Origin: Anaerotignum propionicum
GTDB taxonomy: Bacteria > Bacillota > Clostridia > Lachnospirales > Anaerotignaceae
NCBI RefSeq assembly: GCF_024461735.1
Contig: NZ_JANGAD010000008.1
Coordinates: 108,571 to 172,570 of the forward strand
Direction: 5' to 3'
Length of the DNA stretch: 64,000 bases
Under the pieces are notes generated by a model. That model worked only from the letters and a program-made list of their open reading frames with translations, ran no database searches and had not been told where the DNA came from. Positions 62,434-64,000 of this stretch are shown here, piece by piece (position 1 is the stretch's first letter; each line of letters begins with the position of its first letter). The position numbers were made by a program, and so were the translations under genes.

Positions 62434-62980
62434 CCCCTTTTTTTGTTACTTTCTGCACAAAAAACTTTAAAAAAATCTTATAGGGTGTAAATTTCCCTTT
62501 TCTTTAATCTGTTCTTCTATAAATCTAAACAATTCTTCAAAATCATGCCCGTCTATCCCCTTTATCTGTTCAGTAGACTTTTGTTAATAATCCTACATGC
62601 TAAAAAAATTATAAAATGAATATATTCATATATTATTCTTAAAATAAGCTAAATAATATAGTGAATCATACATTTTATTTATTCATAAAATAAGCTATAA
62701 AAAGCTTGAAATACTAGTATATATACATTTTTAATTATTTTATTCATTGGTGGTTTCAGCGTATAAAAAATTGTTATAAAAAATGAATATTTTAGTAGAC
62801 AGAAACTAGAACAAATGGTAAAATAAAAAAACGTTCCGAATTTTTAATGATTTGTTTAACAATCAAACCCCCTGTAGGTTGACGTGAAATTTAAGTACTT
62901 AAAAATCACGTATTTAAATTCAATCTAAAATAAAAAAAAGGAGGTAGGAATTTTCGTCAATATAGACGGAAAGGTAAAAA
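62434..62980. other. Long AT-rich leader/spacer upstream of the acetate transporter gene
   Basis: Very AT-rich. It contains a direct repeat AAAATAAGCT (62641-62650 and 62687-62696) and a 28-bp dyad CGTGA...TTAAGTACTTAA...TCACG at 62883-62910, about 70 bp before the transporter start. AAGGAGG at 62938 sits too far upstream to be that gene's RBS. No ORF was seen. A promoter could not be fixed. Confidence 0.4.
62883..62910 (+). promoter_or_regulatory. Dyad-symmetric candidate operator before the acetate transporter
   Basis: Outer arms CGTGA/TCACG and inner palindrome TTAAGTACTTAA share one centre; three bases in each arm do not match. It could bind a dimeric regulator or form a hairpin in the mRNA leader. 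Confidence 0.4.
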
Positions 62981-63604
62981 ATGAATAATCACAATGAAAA
63001 ACTTTATGTAAGTGTAAAAACAGGTGATCCAAGTTCTATCGGACTTCTTGGGTTAGCCATGGTAACCCTTGTAGCATCTTCACAAAAGCTAGGGTTTACC
63101 AACGATTTGTCCTTCATTTTGCCTTGGGCAATATTTCTTGGTGGTATCGCCCAACTGTTTGCAAGCGTTCTAGACTTTAAAAAAGAGAATGCTTTTGGTG
63201 GAACAGCTTTTGGGGCCTATGGATTTTTCTGGTTAGGTGTGGCCATGAGCTGGATGATGAAACTTGGTATGTTTGGTGCAGAAGTGACTAGCAAAATTGA
63301 TGCGAGACAGTTAGGTATTGCCTTTTTAGGCTATTTAATTTTTAGCATCTTTATGACTTTAGGAGCAACCCGTACCAACAAAGTTTTATTTTTCATCTTT
63401 GTAGCTGTTGATTTTCTACTTATTGGTCTTACCGGCAGCACACTTGGATTTATGCCGGAGCCTATGCATCAATTGGCCGCTTGGTCAGAACTTATTGTTG
63501 CAATTTTATCTTTTTACTTATCAGGAGCACTTATAATTAATATGCAATTTGGCTACGAATTTTTGTGGATTGGAAAACCAATTTACTGTTTTGAAAAGAA
63601 ATAA
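62981..63604 (+). CDS. satP: Acetate/succinate transporter, SatP (GPR1/FUN34/YaaH) family
   Basis: 207-residue membrane protein of the AceTr family with six helices: PSSIGLLGLAMVTLV near the N-terminus (a variant of the family NPAPLGL motif), GGIAQLFASVLDF, FGGTAFGAYGFFWLGVAM and the second-half LGFMPEPMHQLAAWSEL region. It is expected to carry acetate or succinate, a fitting task in a fermenting anaerobe. GGAAAGG lies 6 nt before the ATG. It lies between two identical tRNA-Cys genes and is transcribed opposite to them. Confidence 0.9.
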   Translation: MNNHNEKLYVSVKTGDPSSIGLLGLAMVTLVASSQKLGFTNDLSFILPWAIFLGGIAQLFASVLDFKKENAFGGTAFGAYGFFWLGVAMSWMMKLGMFGAEVTSKIDARQLGIAFLGYLIFSIFMTLGATRTNKVLFFIFVAVDFLLIGLTGSTLGFMPEPMHQLAAWSELIVAILSFYLSGALIINMQFGYEFLWIGKPIYCFEKK

Positions 63605-63618
63605 TACGAGCTTCCTCT

Positions 63619-63644
63619 AAAAGGCCTGAATTCAGGCTTTTTTT
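63619..63644 (+). terminator. Terminator of the acetate transporter gene
   Basis: GCCTG/CAGGC stem with a tetranucleotide AATT loop followed by T7. Confidence 0.8.
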
Positions 63645-63817
63645 AATGTGCTTTTGCTCTGTTTCCAATGTTGCTCCCATAAAATTGTATCCTTATGATC
63701 TAAAAAAATGATAGCTAAGACCTAATCGTTATTTTTGTTTATTATAAGTTTTTTCCTTTAAATTACTCTTACCAATCCAAATTATCTTTACGGAAATAGA
63801 TAACTGTCCAAAGTAAA

Positions 63818-63859
63818 TAAAAAAAACGTCCTAAATCAGCAAATGCTGATTCAAGACGT
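63818..63859 (-). terminator. Terminator of the tRNA-Glu/tRNA-Cys unit
   Basis: On the minus strand a 13-14 bp stem ACGTC.TGAATCAGC/GCTGATTTA.GACGT followed by T8, just after the tRNA-Cys 3' end. Confidence 0.85.
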
Positions 63860-63869
63860 ATCTCTTGCA

Positions 63870-63940
63870 AGGCGCCACCCGGATTTGAACCGGGGATAGA
63901 GGTGTTGCAGACCTTTGCCTTACCACTTGGCTATGGCGCC
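63870..63940 (-). tRNA. tRNA-Cys (anticodon GCA), copy 2
   Basis: Identical in sequence to the copy at 62320-62390, with GCA anticodon. It lies about 7 bp downstream of a tRNA-Glu on the same strand, so it is probably part of a tRNA operon entering from the right edge. Confidence 0.97.
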
Positions 63941-63946
63941 AAAATA

Positions 63947-64000
63947 TGATCCGTGCGGGATTCGAACCCGCGTTACCGCCGTGAAAGGGCGGTGTCTTAA
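63947..64000 (-). tRNA. tRNA-Glu (anticodon TTC), partial at window edge
   Basis: The 3' part of a tRNA on the minus strand: anticodon stem-loop CCGCC-CTTTCAC-GGCGG gives TTC, followed by T-arm GCGGGTTCGAATCCCGC and acceptor strand ACGGATC. The 5' part lies beyond the window. Confidence 0.9.

Overview
The window looks like a chromosomal segment of a low-GC, Gram-positive, probably spore-forming anaerobe of the class Clostridia. Supporting signs are an L27 precursor with a leader peptide next to its Prp protease, a glmS ribozyme, a ZTP riboswitch, a GAAC-N4-GTTC type LexA box at recA, formate-tetrahydrofolate ligase, a LysM/GH18 spore-hydrolase-like protein and a spore photoproduct lyase-like radical SAM protein. 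Genus cannot be fixed from sequence alone; a Lachnospiraceae or Anaerotignum-like host is only a guess. No phage, transposase, IS element or CRISPR array was seen. The tRNA genes are one Gly, two identical Cys and a Glu cut by the right edge.

Layout. 1-8.3 kb: OmpR-type two-component system (kinase cut by the left edge), a thioredoxin-fold lipoprotein, a LysM-LysM-GH18 protein, a CorC/HlyC-type membrane protein and an ABC-F ATPase. 8.5-14.4 kb: lgt, the M16 peptidase pair yfmF/yfmH and a membrane diguanylate cyclase. 14.5-20.6 kb: obgE, the rplU-prp-rpmA operon behind an L21 leader, a large TPR protein and recX. 20.8-29.1 kb: recA (LexA box), an EamA transporter, cinA, a hairpin-rich spacer, pgsA, rimO, folD and fhs (ZTP riboswitch). 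29.2-40.7 kb: ftsK/spoIIIE, a DUF2148 protein, another EamA transporter, ilvA, clpX, clpP, tig, a DUF503 protein and the radical SAM protein.

40.8-45.4 kb: tRNA-Gly, an AIM24-like protein, two tandem secreted Asn-Cys-rich proteins (the second carrying a CAP domain), an HD-domain protein and an XRE-cupin regulator. 45.2-53.5 kb: feoA-feoB plus a small Cys-rich FeoB partner, a GntR-controlled ABC transporter operon and glmS behind its ribozyme. 53.9-60.7 kb: a lipoprotein, a GNAT acetyltransferase, a COG2509-like flavoprotein, truA, a Mn-dependent pyrophosphatase with CBS/DRTGG insert and an sdpR-sdpI-like pair. 60.9-64 kb: an HTH-desulfoferrodoxin regulator coupled to a CAT-like acetyltransferase, then a SatP-type acetate transporter between two identical tRNA-Cys genes.

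Most of the window is ordinary core housekeeping DNA, mainly on the minus strand. The parts most worth a second look are the tandem Asn-Cys-rich/CAP locus with its 15-bp coding repeat, the hairpin-dense spacer downstream of pgsA, the HTH-desulfoferrodoxin/CAT pair, the unfamiliar 500-residue extracytoplasmic protein inside the GntR-ABC operon, and several well-formed operators (GntR, SdpR-like, XRE-cupin).
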